Assembly (NCBI GenBank): GCA_034007745.1
Contig: JAVEQI010000011.1
Location: 19,137-83,136, forward strand
Direction: 5' to 3'
DNA length: 64,000 nucleotides
Origin: Desulforapulum sp034007745
Lineage (GTDB): Bacteria; Desulfobacterota; Desulfobacteria; Desulfobacterales; Desulfobacteraceae
Every line of letters begins with the position of its first letter. The first letter of the stretch is position 1. The notes beneath the pieces are model-generated. The model had not been told where the DNA came from and searched no databases. It was given only the letters and a program-made list of their open reading frames with translations. Of the stretch, positions 1 to 8,411 are shown one piece after another. The translations under genes and the position numbers were made by a program.

Positions 1-93
1 TCAGTCCTGATTCAAGTTTCTATCTTCGTTGTGTCCGCAGGACATGTGGGTTTATAAGTTTCATTCTTCATTGTGCCCGTAAGGACATGTTGG
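1..93 (-). repeat. Intergenic repeat, two tandem units (locus R1)
   Basis: Read on the minus strand, two units lie directly after the murA stop. Each begins with a short hairpin (TGTCC-TGC-GGACA in the second unit) followed by ACAACGAAGATAGAAAC or ACAATGAAGAATGAAAC. The second unit continues into TTGAATCAGGACTGA and runs off the window edge. The same core recurs near 16300, 21580, 27690, 31150, 41220, 44670 and 45290. It is co-oriented with murA, so it would lie in the 3' part of that transcript. No coding potential is seen. Confidence 0.8.
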
Positions 94-1347
94 TTATTTA
101 ATGCGTCGGATATCTGCGCCAAGGTCTGAAAATTTTTCTTCCAGGGCCTCATACCCCCGGTCAATGTGGTAGACTCGGTGGATGGTCGTCACCCCCTCTG
201 CAACGAGCCCTGCAATCACAAGGGAGGCACTGGCCCGCAGATCCGATGCCATGACTTCGGCTCCACAGAGGTTTTTAACGCCCCTAACCATGGCGAAATT
301 TCCTCCTGATATGGAAATATCCGCCCCCATTCGCTGGAGTTCGTTGACATGCATGAACCTGTTTTCAAAAATCGTCTCATGGATCACGCTGTTGCCCTGG
401 GAAATGGCCATGAGCACCATGAACTGAGCCTGCATATCCGTGGGGAATCCGGGATAGGGAAGAGTCTTTATATCTGTGCTCAAGATGCCTTTTCCCCCGG
501 TAACCCTGATCCCCTGGTCTGAAACATCCACAAGGGCACCTGTCTGACGAAGTTTGTTGATAATACCACCCATGTTCTCAGGCTCACACCCGGTGACAAG
601 GACGTCTCCCTTGGTTGCAGCAGCAGCCACCATAAAGGTACCCGCCTCTATCCTGTCGGGAATCACATGAATAGTTGCAGGGTTGAGTTTATCCACCCCG
701 TTGATCCTTATTACGGCGGTTCCAGCACCGGTCACGTTTGCCCCCATGAGGTTGAGGGCATCGGCCAGGGCGGTAATTTCGGGCTCCTTTGCACAGTTTC
801 TCAAAATCGTTGTTCCCCTTGCAAGGGTTGCGGCCATCATCAGATTTTCGGTTCCCGTAACCGTGGGAAGATCAAAATAAATCTCACTGCCCACAAGCCT
901 GTCGGCCCTTGCATCAATATAACCCTTTTCTATGGTTATCTTGGCCCCCAGGGCCTTTAACCCCTTTAAATGCATATCCACAGGCCTTGCACCAATGGCA
1001 CATCCTCCGGGAAGGGAAACTCTGGCATGGCCGAACCGTGCCACAAGGGGACCAAGCACAAGGATTGAGGCCCGCATTTTTCTGACAAGCTCGTAGGCAG
1101 CCTCAATTTTATGAATACCCGATCCGTCAATTATGAGCCTGCCATCGCCCTGCTCACACCCTGCACCAAGATCACTTAAAAGCATCCTGATGCTCCTTAT
1201 GTCCACAAGGTCCGGCACATTGGTAAAAGTCATGGTTCCATCCACAAGGATGGAGGATGCAACAAGGGGAAGCGCTGCATTTTTAGCACCACTGATCCTC
1301 ACCTTGCCCGTCAAACGCTTTCCGCCTCGAATTTCTATTTTATCCAT
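94..1347 (-). CDS. murA: UDP-N-acetylglucosamine 1-carboxyvinyltransferase (MurA)
   Basis: This is the first committed enzyme of peptidoglycan synthesis. It transfers enolpyruvate from PEP to UDP-GlcNAc in the cytoplasm. The 417-residue length matches the family. The EPSP-synthase fold is recognisable from the opening GGKRLTGKVRISGAKNAALP, which carries the conserved Lys-Asn pair. The active-site loop LPGGCAIGARPVD places the catalytic, fosfomycin-reactive cysteine at about residue 116. The late motif PYPGFPTDMQAQFM is also present. The gene stands alone on the minus strand. Its start lacks a strong Shine-Dalgarno sequence, but the N-terminus aligns with the family beginning. Repeat units follow the stop. 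Confidence 0.97.
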   Translation of the reverse strand: MDKIEIRGGKRLTGKVRISGAKNAALPLVASSILVDGTMTFTNVPDLVDIRSIRMLLSDLGAGCEQGDGRLIIDGSGIHKIEAAYELVRKMRASILVLGPLVARFGHARVSLPGGCAIGARPVDMHLKGLKALGAKITIEKGYIDARADRLVGSEIYFDLPTVTGTENLMMAATLARGTTILRNCAKEPEITALADALNLMGANVTGAGTAVIRINGVDKLNPATIHVIPDRIEAGTFMVAAAATKGDVLVTGCEPENMGGIINKLRQTGALVDVSDQGIRVTGGKGILSTDIKTLPYPGFPTDMQAQFMVLMAISQGNSVIHETIFENRFMHVNELQRMGADISISGGNFAMVRGVKNLCGAEVMASDLRASASLVIAGLVAEGVTTIHRVYHIDRGYEALEEKFSDLGADIRRIK

Positions 1348-1357
1348 CTATAAGTAA

Positions 1358-1684
1358 ACAACCCATCATGTTTTAAAAGGTTAAAAATTATTTTCCATTC
1401 AATTCTGGGATATATCATTACCCATGAAAAAATGATACTCGATGATGATGTTTTTTGACAAAGGCAGAAAAAAACAGATAAAGAGTACGTTTAAATCAGG
1501 TTAAAAACCAAAGACAGATTATGCCAGGCAAACGCCATCAGACTCACACCTCCCCAATGGGTCCAGGATCCCTATTTCTATATGCTGGCAGGTATTTTAT
1601 CCTTGCCATGAATTTCCGGGCCTGGAACTCATCCCCCCATACTAATGGGACCACCCTGTGGTTGAACCCGGGTAGGAAGGGCAT
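1358..1684. other. Gene-poor spacer between murA and the hsdM remnant
   Basis: I see no convincing gene here. On the minus strand about 40 codons (roughly 1675 to 1550) read as protein-like sequence containing GDEFQARKFMARIKYLPAY before a stop. I do not recognise it. It may be more debris from the decayed restriction locus next door. The murA promoter should also lie here, but I could not identify one confidently. Confidence 0.4.
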
Positions 1685-2463
1685 TTATCGCCCTTCCTCT
1701 CCATGGGATTTTAAAAAGGGAATACCGCCTGTATCATAGTGATGTCCTGAGAGTTGAAAGCTGGGTTGTAGAAAGTTTTCTGCCCTTACCATTCTTGATG
1801 TTCCGGCGAAGGTATGGACCTTGCAGAGGAAACCGGCAGATCCACAGGCCCCGTCGTAGATGGTTTCTCCCAGGACGGGTTTGATCACCCGGATCATGGC
1901 CCGGATAAGCAACCTGGGAGTGTAATATTCGCCGCCGTTTCGCCCAGCATTGCCCATATTCTTGATTTTAGCCTCCTACTTGATCTTGGCCTCCTAAGAG
2001 GTGGAACAACTCATACTTCTCCTTCTGTGACCAGAAGTGAAGCTGATCCATTAACTCCAAGGCATCCCGCAAGGAATAACCGCTGTTGAATTTGTTCTTG
2101 ATCTCACTGAAAACTTCACCGATCTTATACTCAATGGTCTCGGATGAAGATGCTCTCAGCGTAAAGCCCTTCAGGTATGGGAAGAGCTTCCCATTCACAA
2201 ACTCAATAAGATCATCACCTGTCAGGGCCATGTCATGGTCAAAACTTTTGTCGGGCTTCCTGGACGCCGCCCAGGTTGACCACCGGTATTTTTGTCGAGT
2301 ATAAAGGTGTAGGGTTCACCCTTAAGTCGGACCTCCATGGAGCGTTCATGTTCCAAGTCGTCCAGGTATTTCAGGAAGAGAAGCCATGATCAAGCTCCGA
2401 GGAGCATCCTGCCTCTTTCCAAAGGACATCGTCTATATTCTTGAAGGTCTGCTCAAATGACAT
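1685..2463 (-). pseudogene. hsdM: Remnant of a type I restriction-modification methylase subunit (HsdM)
   Basis: Three reading-frame pieces on the minus strand together follow the HsdM N-terminal half. The first starts at 2463 with MSFEQTFKNIDDVLWKEAG. After a frameshift comes YLDDLEHERSMEV and KGEPYTFILDKN. Next is an 87-codon piece (2231-1968) with LTGDDLIEFVNGKLFPYLKG and IGEVFSEIKNKF. After another frameshift comes NGGEYYTPRLLIRAMIRVIKP with the SAM-binding motif I as DGACGSAGFL. Homology ends soon after motif I, so the catalytic NPPF motif and the rest of the usual ~500 residues are gone. No hsdS or hsdR is visible. This is a dead restriction-modification locus, probably horizontally acquired and then deleted. 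Confidence 0.85.
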
Positions 2464-2645
2464 CTTGTTTCCCGCATGAGTGAAGAAATAGTTATTGATT
2501 ACCAGCATTGTGATAGGGTGTAAAGATCAGAGTCAATTCAGGAACAATTCTGGTTTTGAATGTCAGAGTCAGGGGGCGGCAGTCGGCATCCCCTTGCTTA
2601 ACATAAAAAACAAAGGGGATCAGACCATTAGCCAGCCGTACCCGA

Positions 2646-2981
2646 TTAAATTGACATGGAAAACCCAACGCAATACTCCCCCGCGTACGGGGCGGTCTCA
2701 AGCAGTGTGGCATAGCGGACTTCAACCTTGATCCCAAGGGTGCCCTTGGGATTGATGTAGTCCATATCAAAGGTAAATCCTGGTTTCAAAAACGCCAACG
2801 CCTCTTTTTGGTCTCCTGTGACAAGCATGCCAATCCCTCCCCTACTGACATTCAACACCTTGAACTGATATTTTGTGCCCTGAAAAAGGGTTTCAAGAAT
2901 ATGCCCGGTGTCCGAAGGTTCAATCGAATCTCTTTTGGCGATTCTCCTTTGCAACCTTTGGTTGTTTTCCGGCTTTTCCAA
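2646..2981 (-). CDS. PilZ domain protein, probable cyclic di-GMP receptor
   Basis: A 111-residue protein made of little more than a PilZ domain. The N-terminal arginine cluster QRRIAKRD resembles the RxxxR switch. NVSRGGIGM matches the (D/N)xSxxG c-di-GMP motif, and the final strand EYCVGFSM fits the domain end. PilZ proteins bind c-di-GMP and usually act through a partner. No partner is adjacent, but a diguanylate cyclase with an intact GG(D/E)EF site lies at 50.6 kb in this window. Between its stop and the hsdM remnant is an imperfect hairpin (ATCCCCTTTG/CAAGGGGAT, about 2592-2620) without a clear T-run. The 180-base stretch there holds no gene I can support. Confidence 0.75.
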   Translation of the reverse strand: MEKPENNQRLQRRIAKRDSIEPSDTGHILETLFQGTKYQFKVLNVSRGGIGMLVTGDQKEALAFLKPGFTFDMDYINPKGTLGIKVEVRYATLLETAPYAGEYCVGFSMSI

Positions 2982-3379
2982 TCTTACACCTCACTCATTG
3001 ATAATTGCTTGTACCTTATGGACAAAACTCGCCCGGGCATTCCCTGGCGGAATTTAATTGCTCGTTATGGCCGCCCGGCAAACCTGGTTTAATACGGGTG
3101 AATCTCACCTGGTAATCGGATAATATCAAAATCATTTCATATATGTATTTTTAAAAAGAGTAAACAGCCGTTTAAGATCAACGCAGAGTCATAGGGGAGA
3201 ACGTCGTTTAATTATCCTTGACAAGAAAAAAAGCCTCTGCTACCCAACAGGATGAACGTGGATAGAATAAAGACTGAAAAACCAGCCGTTCGCTATCACA
3301 TTTCATACCGGCATATTCCTACAGGTTCCCGGGCCTGAGATTCCGGTACAAGGACAAATCAAGGGAGACAAATAATTCC
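2982..3379. other. Intergenic region upstream of the acyl-CoA synthetase genes
   Basis: No supported gene. This divergent spacer must carry promoters for the PilZ gene (minus) and for the acyl-CoA synthetase operon (plus). A TTGACA hexamer near 3218 is followed 17 bases later only by a weak TACCCA, so no promoter is called. A GGGAG sequence precedes the start at 3380 by an unusually long gap. Confidence 0.4.
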
Positions 3380-4057
3380 ATGGAGATCATTCAAACCGCA
3401 CTGGAAAAAGGCCTTCCAGCGCTTTCAGAGCATCAGTCAAAGGTAGTTTTAAAAAGTTTTGGCATTCCAACAACACGTGAAACCCTTGTCCATGACCCCA
3501 AGGGGGCCATGGCAGCAGCCGAAGCGCTTGGCTATCCCGTTGTTTTAAAGGCCTGCTCTGCCCATCTGATGCACAAGAGCGAAAAGAATGCCATCCGGAT
3601 GAACCTGGCAGACCCTGACCAGGTCAAACTGGCCTATGATTCCATCGTGAATGACATTGGCATTGAAATTGACGGAATCCTTGTGCAGGAGACCATCCTT
3701 GGGCAGCGTGAACTTATCATGGGCGTGACCCGTGATCCCCAGTTCGGGACCTGTGTCATGCTGGGGCTTGGGGGGATCACAACCGAAATATTCAAGGATT
3801 CGGTATTCCGGGTCGCCCCCTTTGACCGTGGAGAGGCCGCTGACATGACCCGGGAGTTAAAAGCCGCTGCAATGCTTGGACCTTTCCGAGGCCAGGCTCC
3901 GGCCGATGTGGAGACCATCTGCGACTGTCTCCTGACCCTTGGCGAAATTGGCCTCATTCACCCTGAAATCTCAGAAATAGACATCAACCCGCTGATAATA
4001 GACCTTCAGGGCCATATCACTGCCGTGGACGCCCTGGTGGTTTTGGAAAAAAAATAA
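3380..4057 (+). CDS. acdB: ADP-forming acyl/acetyl-CoA synthetase, beta (ATP-grasp) subunit
   Basis: The 225-residue ATP-grasp subunit of the nucleoside-diphosphate-forming acyl-CoA synthetase. The enzyme converts acyl-CoA, ADP and phosphate to the free acid, CoA and ATP, conserving energy from amino acid or pyruvate fermentation. The segment SAHLMHKSE carries the His (about residue 65) matching the beta-subunit phosphohistidine relay residue. LIMGVTRDPQFGTCVMLGLG and the C-terminal EIDINPLIID are typical ATP-grasp elements. The alpha subunit starts one base after the stop, so the two are almost certainly co-translated. Substrate range is unknown. Together with iorAB at 37-39 kb it could complete aromatic amino acid oxidation with ATP formation. 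Confidence 0.92.
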   Translation: MEIIQTALEKGLPALSEHQSKVVLKSFGIPTTRETLVHDPKGAMAAAEALGYPVVLKACSAHLMHKSEKNAIRMNLADPDQVKLAYDSIVNDIGIEIDGILVQETILGQRELIMGVTRDPQFGTCVMLGLGGITTEIFKDSVFRVAPFDRGEAADMTRELKAAAMLGPFRGQAPADVETICDCLLTLGEIGLIHPEISEIDINPLIIDLQGHITAVDALVVLEKK

Positions 4058-4058
4058 A

Positions 4059-5540
4059 ATGAGACCTTCATCCATTGAACAAAGTATCCTTTACCCCATT
4101 GCAAACCCCGGAAGCATTGCATTTTTCGGGGCTTCGAACAATATCTCGGCCATGGGCACAACTATCCTGCGATGCATCTTATCCATGGGACACAAGGGCT
4201 CCATGAAATACCAGGGCGAAATCTATCCGGTTCATCCAAGGGAAGAAACGGTCCAGGGGATAAAGGCATTTCAAAATGTTGCAGACCTGCCCGTCATACC
4301 GGATCTCGCATTTATTGTGCTCCCGACCACTATTGTGGCTGAAACCCTGGACGCCTGCGGTCAAAGGGGAATCCGCCACGCCGTGATCGTATCCGCAGGG
4401 TTCAACGAGGTTGGAGGTGAGGGAAAAGATCTGCAGGAAGAGCTGACTGCCGTTGCAGAAAAGCACGGTATCAGATACCTCGGCCCCAACTGCATTGGCG
4501 TGATCAATACCCAGATGAACCTCAACGCCACCTTTCTCCCCTATGAGGCAGACAGGGGATTTATCGGCATGGCCTCCCAGAGCGGCAGTTTTATAACCCA
4601 GATATCTCCCCACCTGAGTCGCCAGGGTATGGGGTTCAGCACAGGATTCAGCATTGGAAATGAGGCCAGCATAGACATCGTAGACTGCATGGAATACCTA
4701 GGGGCATGCCCCCGCACCCGGGTGATCGCCCTTTACATCGAATCCATCCGCCGGGGAAGGGCCTTTATCGATGCGGCAAGGGCCATTGTACCTGAAAAAC
4801 CCATTGTGGCGTTTTATGTGGGAGGTTCTGATGAGGGTAGAAGGGCGGGTTTTTCCCATACGGGTGCCCTTGCCGGACCAGATCCCCTTTACGATGGTGT
4901 CTTTCGCCAGAGCGGGGTGATCCGGGCAACCTCCATTGAAGAGCTGTTTGATTTCTGCTACTGCCTTGGAGCCTCCCCGCCTGTCAGAGGCAACAGGGTA
5001 ATAGTCCAGACCCATTCAGGGGGGCCTGGGGCTGCCGCAGCAGATGCCTGCGGACGAAGCGGACTTACACTCCCAAATCTTAGCCCCGCGACCCTTGAGA
5101 GCTTAAAACCCTACGTACCCCATACTGGCAGTGTTGCAAATCCTGTGGATTTAACCTTTACAAAGAACCCCCTCGATTTCTTCCAGGCCATTCCCCAGAT
5201 ACTGATGTCTGATGAAAATGCAGACGGGCTCCTCGTCTATTTCCTGGCAACGGCCAGGATGATCGAGGTGGCTCTAAAGGCAATGGGGGTTCCGGATGAT
5301 GAAACAGGTAAAAAGGCTGAAGAGATCATAGGCCTTCAGGCCGATGCCATAGCTGCCCTGAAGGAGCATAGCTGTAAACCCATTGTAGGTTACTCCTTCC
5401 TGGCCAGGAAAGAATCAAGCCTGATCAGAGGGCTCCAGGACAGAGGGGTGCCCGTGCTGCCTAGCCCTGAACGGGGAGCCAGGGCCATGGGGGCCCTGGT
5501 CAAGTATAAAAATCTAAAGGGAAAGCTGACAACGGAATGA
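4059..5540 (+). CDS. acdA: ADP-forming acyl/acetyl-CoA synthetase, alpha (CoA-ligase) subunit
   Basis: A 493-residue partner of the preceding ATP-grasp subunit. It has an N-terminal CoA-binding Rossmann domain (SIAFFGASNNISAMGTTIL), two succinyl-CoA-synthetase-like domains, and the motif FSHTGALAG with the His (about residue 267) expected to be phosphorylated during catalysis. In some bacteria alpha and beta are fused; here they are separate and ordered beta-alpha. The next gene is convergent, so this appears to be a two-gene operon. I find no frame break or missing key residue. Confidence 0.92.
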   Translation: MRPSSIEQSILYPIANPGSIAFFGASNNISAMGTTILRCILSMGHKGSMKYQGEIYPVHPREETVQGIKAFQNVADLPVIPDLAFIVLPTTIVAETLDACGQRGIRHAVIVSAGFNEVGGEGKDLQEELTAVAEKHGIRYLGPNCIGVINTQMNLNATFLPYEADRGFIGMASQSGSFITQISPHLSRQGMGFSTGFSIGNEASIDIVDCMEYLGACPRTRVIALYIESIRRGRAFIDAARAIVPEKPIVAFYVGGSDEGRRAGFSHTGALAGPDPLYDGVFRQSGVIRATSIEELFDFCYCLGASPPVRGNRVIVQTHSGGPGAAAADACGRSGLTLPNLSPATLESLKPYVPHTGSVANPVDLTFTKNPLDFFQAIPQILMSDENADGLLVYFLATARMIEVALKAMGVPDDETGKKAEEIIGLQADAIAALKEHSCKPIVGYSFLARKESSLIRGLQDRGVPVLPSPERGARAMGALVKYKNLKGKLTTE

Positions 5541-5571
5541 TCAAATTTTTAAATTTTTAAAAGACCGCAGA

Positions 5572-6312
5572 TTATGCGTCGTATTTTAGGGAGCTGAAGC
5601 TCATCAGCTTCTCCCAGTTATGCCTTGACTCTATGAATCTAACCGTGCCGGTTTTTCCCCGGAGGCCAATGGAATGGGTAGTGGCCCCGCCCCCCGTGTA
5701 CCTTACTCCGGATAGAAAGGTACCACCGGAAATCCCGGTGGCGGCAAAATAGACGTCGTTGCCCTTAACCAGGGTGTCGGCAGTGAGAGTCTGCCTTATG
5801 TCCAGACCAAAATCAAGAACAGCCCTTTTTTCCTCTTCAAGCTGGGGATCAAATTGGCACAGCATCTCACCGCCGAGGGCCTTAATGGCGCAGGCAGCAA
5901 GAACTCCTTCGGGGGTTCCCCCGGTTCCCATCATCAGGTCTACCCCGGAATCGGAATTAACGGCCATGAGGGCACCCGCCACATCTCCGTCCGTGTGGAG
6001 CTGAATACTGGCACCGGCCTGCCGTATCTTGTTTATGAGCTTCTGGTGCCTGGGTTTATCCAGGACAAAAACCACAAGGTCAGTGACATCCTTGTCCAGA
6101 GCCCGGGCAATCTTCTTCAAATTTTCACCCACCGGTGCATCAAGATCCGCAACACCCTTTGCCAAGGTCGGGACAACTAATTTTCGCATGTAGAAGCTGG
6201 GACCGGGATTGAGCATGGCTCCGGCCGGGGCAGCACTGACAACGGCTATGGCATTAGGCCTTCCCGTGGCAAGTAAATTTGTGCCTTCAACCGGATCAAC
6301 GGCAAGATCCAC
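5572..6312 (-). pseudogene. glpX: 5'-truncated class II fructose-1,6-bisphosphatase (GlpX)
   Basis: The 246 codons match the C-terminal three quarters of GlpX: VDLAVDPVEGTNLLATGRPN (metal/substrate loop), MMGTGGTPEGVLAACAIKAL, and the C-terminal TGGGATTHSIGLRGKTGTVR. Family members are about 320 residues. The first ~75, which hold the metal-binding Asp and the IGEGE Glu, are missing. Upstream codons stay GlpX-like only to about 6340 (HGKGLKVDLA) and then hit stops. A GTG at 6312 with AGGG seven bases upstream could still initiate translation. The product would lack half the metal ligands, so phosphatase activity is unlikely. The 3' end is undamaged, suggesting a recent deletion or rearrangement. 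Confidence 0.8.
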
Positions 6313-6478
6313 CTTGAGACCCTTGCCATGAACAAGGTTGCTGTCAGGAAAAGAACAACCCCTGCAAGATTAGACCAGGGCATCAGAGGATTATCGCTGC
6401 CGGCCAGCAGTAAGCCTGTGACCCATCTGTGCTCTTTGGTTATCCTGTCACAACGAGTAATGAAAAAGCAGTTACTGG

Positions 6479-6506
6479 CAAACCCCAGCACCCAAACCCC
6501 AGCACC
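6479..6506. repeat. Perfect 14-bp tandem duplication beside the glpX breakpoint
   Basis: CAAACCCCAGCACC occurs twice head-to-tail directly downstream of the aspartase stop. It lies in the ~170-base unassigned stretch that replaces the missing 5' part of glpX. This may be a replication-slippage or end-joining scar. Confidence 0.8.
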
Positions 6507-6510
6507 TGCT

Positions 6511-8385
6511 TTATTTTTGAGGCTTAGGAACTTTTCTGGGATCTGTCATATTTTCAGGTCTCAGCATATCATCCAGCTCTTCCCGGGATAAAAGACCCTC
6601 CTTCAGAATCAGATCATACACACCTTCACCTGTTTTAAGGGCCTGACTCGCAATGGCAGCCGAAGCCTCATAGCCTATTGTGGGCACCAGGGCTGTTATC
6701 AGGCCGATACTGTTTTGAACGTAGTTGCGGCAGATTTCCCGGTTGGCCGTGATCCCGACAATACAGCGGGATGCCAGGGTAACACAGGCATTTTTCAGGA
6801 TCATCATCCCGTGGAGAAGGTCATAGGCGATAATGGGCTCGGCCATGCAAAGCTCAAGCTCGCTTGCTTCGGCCGCCATGGACACCACGGCATCGTATCC
6901 CATTACCTGGTAGCAGACCTGGTTGACCATTTCCGGAATCACCGGATTGACCTTTCCCGGCATGATGGAAGACCCCGGCTGCATGGCTGGCAGATTGATT
7001 TCATTGAGCCCGCACCTCGGACCCGACGAGAGCCACCTTAAGTCATTGCATATTTTTGAGATTTGAACCGCCGCCCGCTTCAGGGAGGCCGACATCTGGA
7101 CAAAGGCCCCTGCATTCTGAGTCGCTTCCACCAAATTAAGGGCACTCGTAAGTTTAAATCCGCTGATCTCAGACAGTTTTTCGGTCACAAGACTCGCATA
7201 GCCAGGAGGGCTGTTGATGCCTGTGCCAATGGCGGTTGCCCCCATGTTGATCATTAAAAGTTCCCGGGCGGATAGTTCAATGGCATTGATGGCGCTGTCT
7301 ATCATCACGGCATAGGCGCCGAACTCCTGTCCAAGGGTCATGGGAACGGCATCCTGGTTTTCCGTACGCCCCATTTTCAGGACATCGTTAAATTCATCGG
7401 ACTTCAGGAGCAGGGTCTCCTTAAGCTCCTTCATAGCCCGGGTCAAATTTTCTTTAGAAAGAAGAACAGACAGTTTTATGGCCGTGGGATAGGCATCGTT
7501 GGTGGACTGGGAGCAGTTCACATGGTCGTTGGGATGCAGGTGCTTATACTCCCCCTTGTTGTAACCCATGAGTTCAAGTCCGCGGTTGGCAATGACCTCG
7601 TTGGCATTCATATTGGTTGAAGTGCCGGCCCCGCCCTGGAACATGTCCACGGTGAAGTTTTCATGGAGCTTTCCTTCCAAAAGTTCATCGCAGGCCCTGC
7701 AGATAGCATCCGCCCTTCCCCGGTCCAATGAACCCAATTCCCGGTTGGCAATCGCAGCAGCTTTTTTTACCATGGCCAGGCCGTCCACAAGGTGCTTGAA
7801 ATTGCTGACCGATTCACCGGAGATGGCAAAATTTTCCATGGCCCGCTGGGTCTGAACCCCATAATAAACTCCATTGGAAATATCCCGTTGTCCAAGGGAA
7901 TCGTGCTCCTGGCGAAACCCGCTCACAACATTTGTATCGAGCTTGTTTTGATGGAGCTGGCGGGACAGCATTTTAAACCTGCGGTTAACGCCCACGGCTA
8001 TCCTGGTGAGAATTCGATAGAAAAGGTCTGGATTGTTTTTCTTGAAAGCTGCGATTTTTTCCCTGGAAATCTGCCATATTACCGCACCTTTCCGGGTGAA
8101 CCCACCGTTTGAATGGGCATCTCCCTCCAAAAAGGCACCTTCGTTGATCAAGGCGCCGGAAATCATGGTCGCAACATGGCGGGATGTACCATGGAGCCCC
8201 CGGACAAGTTCAACATCCCCGTCAAGGATTATTCCGGCCCACATTCGGGGGGTGGATTCCTGGAACAGCCATTCGTTGGGGCCATAACTTTTTTGTTCAC
8301 CCTCGGCAAAAAATTTGAATAGGTCAGCCTCACTTATACCCGAAGATTTCATCACCTGTTCGATAATATCTTTTTTAAAAATCAT
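6511..8385 (-). CDS. aspA: Aspartate ammonia-lyase with N-terminal cyclic-nucleotide-binding domain
   Basis: A 624-residue protein, about 150 longer than ordinary aspartase. Residues ~20-145 read as a CRP-like beta-roll domain: YGPNEWLFQESTPRMWAGII, LDGDVELVRG, MISGALINEGAFLEG, ending with GAVIWQISREKIAAF. Residues ~165-605 are a fumarase/aspartase enzyme with DMFQGGAGTSTNMNANEV, NDHVNCSQSTNDAYPTA and the signature GSSIMPGKVNPVIPEMVNQ. The VIPE version indicates aspartase rather than fumarase C. It should convert L-aspartate to fumarate and ammonia. The start is set by AAGGAA eight bases upstream. The cyclic-nucleotide domain suggests allosteric control; whether it binds a nucleotide cannot be told by eye. 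Confidence 0.93.
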   Translation of the reverse strand: MIFKKDIIEQVMKSSGISEADLFKFFAEGEQKSYGPNEWLFQESTPRMWAGIILDGDVELVRGLHGTSRHVATMISGALINEGAFLEGDAHSNGGFTRKGAVIWQISREKIAAFKKNNPDLFYRILTRIAVGVNRRFKMLSRQLHQNKLDTNVVSGFRQEHDSLGQRDISNGVYYGVQTQRAMENFAISGESVSNFKHLVDGLAMVKKAAAIANRELGSLDRGRADAICRACDELLEGKLHENFTVDMFQGGAGTSTNMNANEVIANRGLELMGYNKGEYKHLHPNDHVNCSQSTNDAYPTAIKLSVLLSKENLTRAMKELKETLLLKSDEFNDVLKMGRTENQDAVPMTLGQEFGAYAVMIDSAINAIELSARELLMINMGATAIGTGINSPPGYASLVTEKLSEISGFKLTSALNLVEATQNAGAFVQMSASLKRAAVQISKICNDLRWLSSGPRCGLNEINLPAMQPGSSIMPGKVNPVIPEMVNQVCYQVMGYDAVVSMAAEASELELCMAEPIIAYDLLHGMMILKNACVTLASRCIVGITANREICRNYVQNSIGLITALVPTIGYEASAAIASQALKTGEGVYDLILKEGLLSREELDDMLRPENMTDPRKVPKPQK

Positions 8386-8411
8386 GGAATATTCCTTTTA
8401 CTCAATTGTTT

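Noticed and set aside
2492..2770. 92-codon minus-strand frame containing a GDADCRPLTLTFKTR-type segment
   Set aside because: It overlaps the PilZ gene in another frame and ends in noncoding sequence; no start signal and no recognisable domain.
6246..6491. Hydrophobic 81-codon frame upstream of the glpX remnant
   Set aside because: Its last third overlaps glpX in a different frame and there is no Shine-Dalgarno sequence. The hydrophobic part may be chance or debris, so it was treated as spacer.
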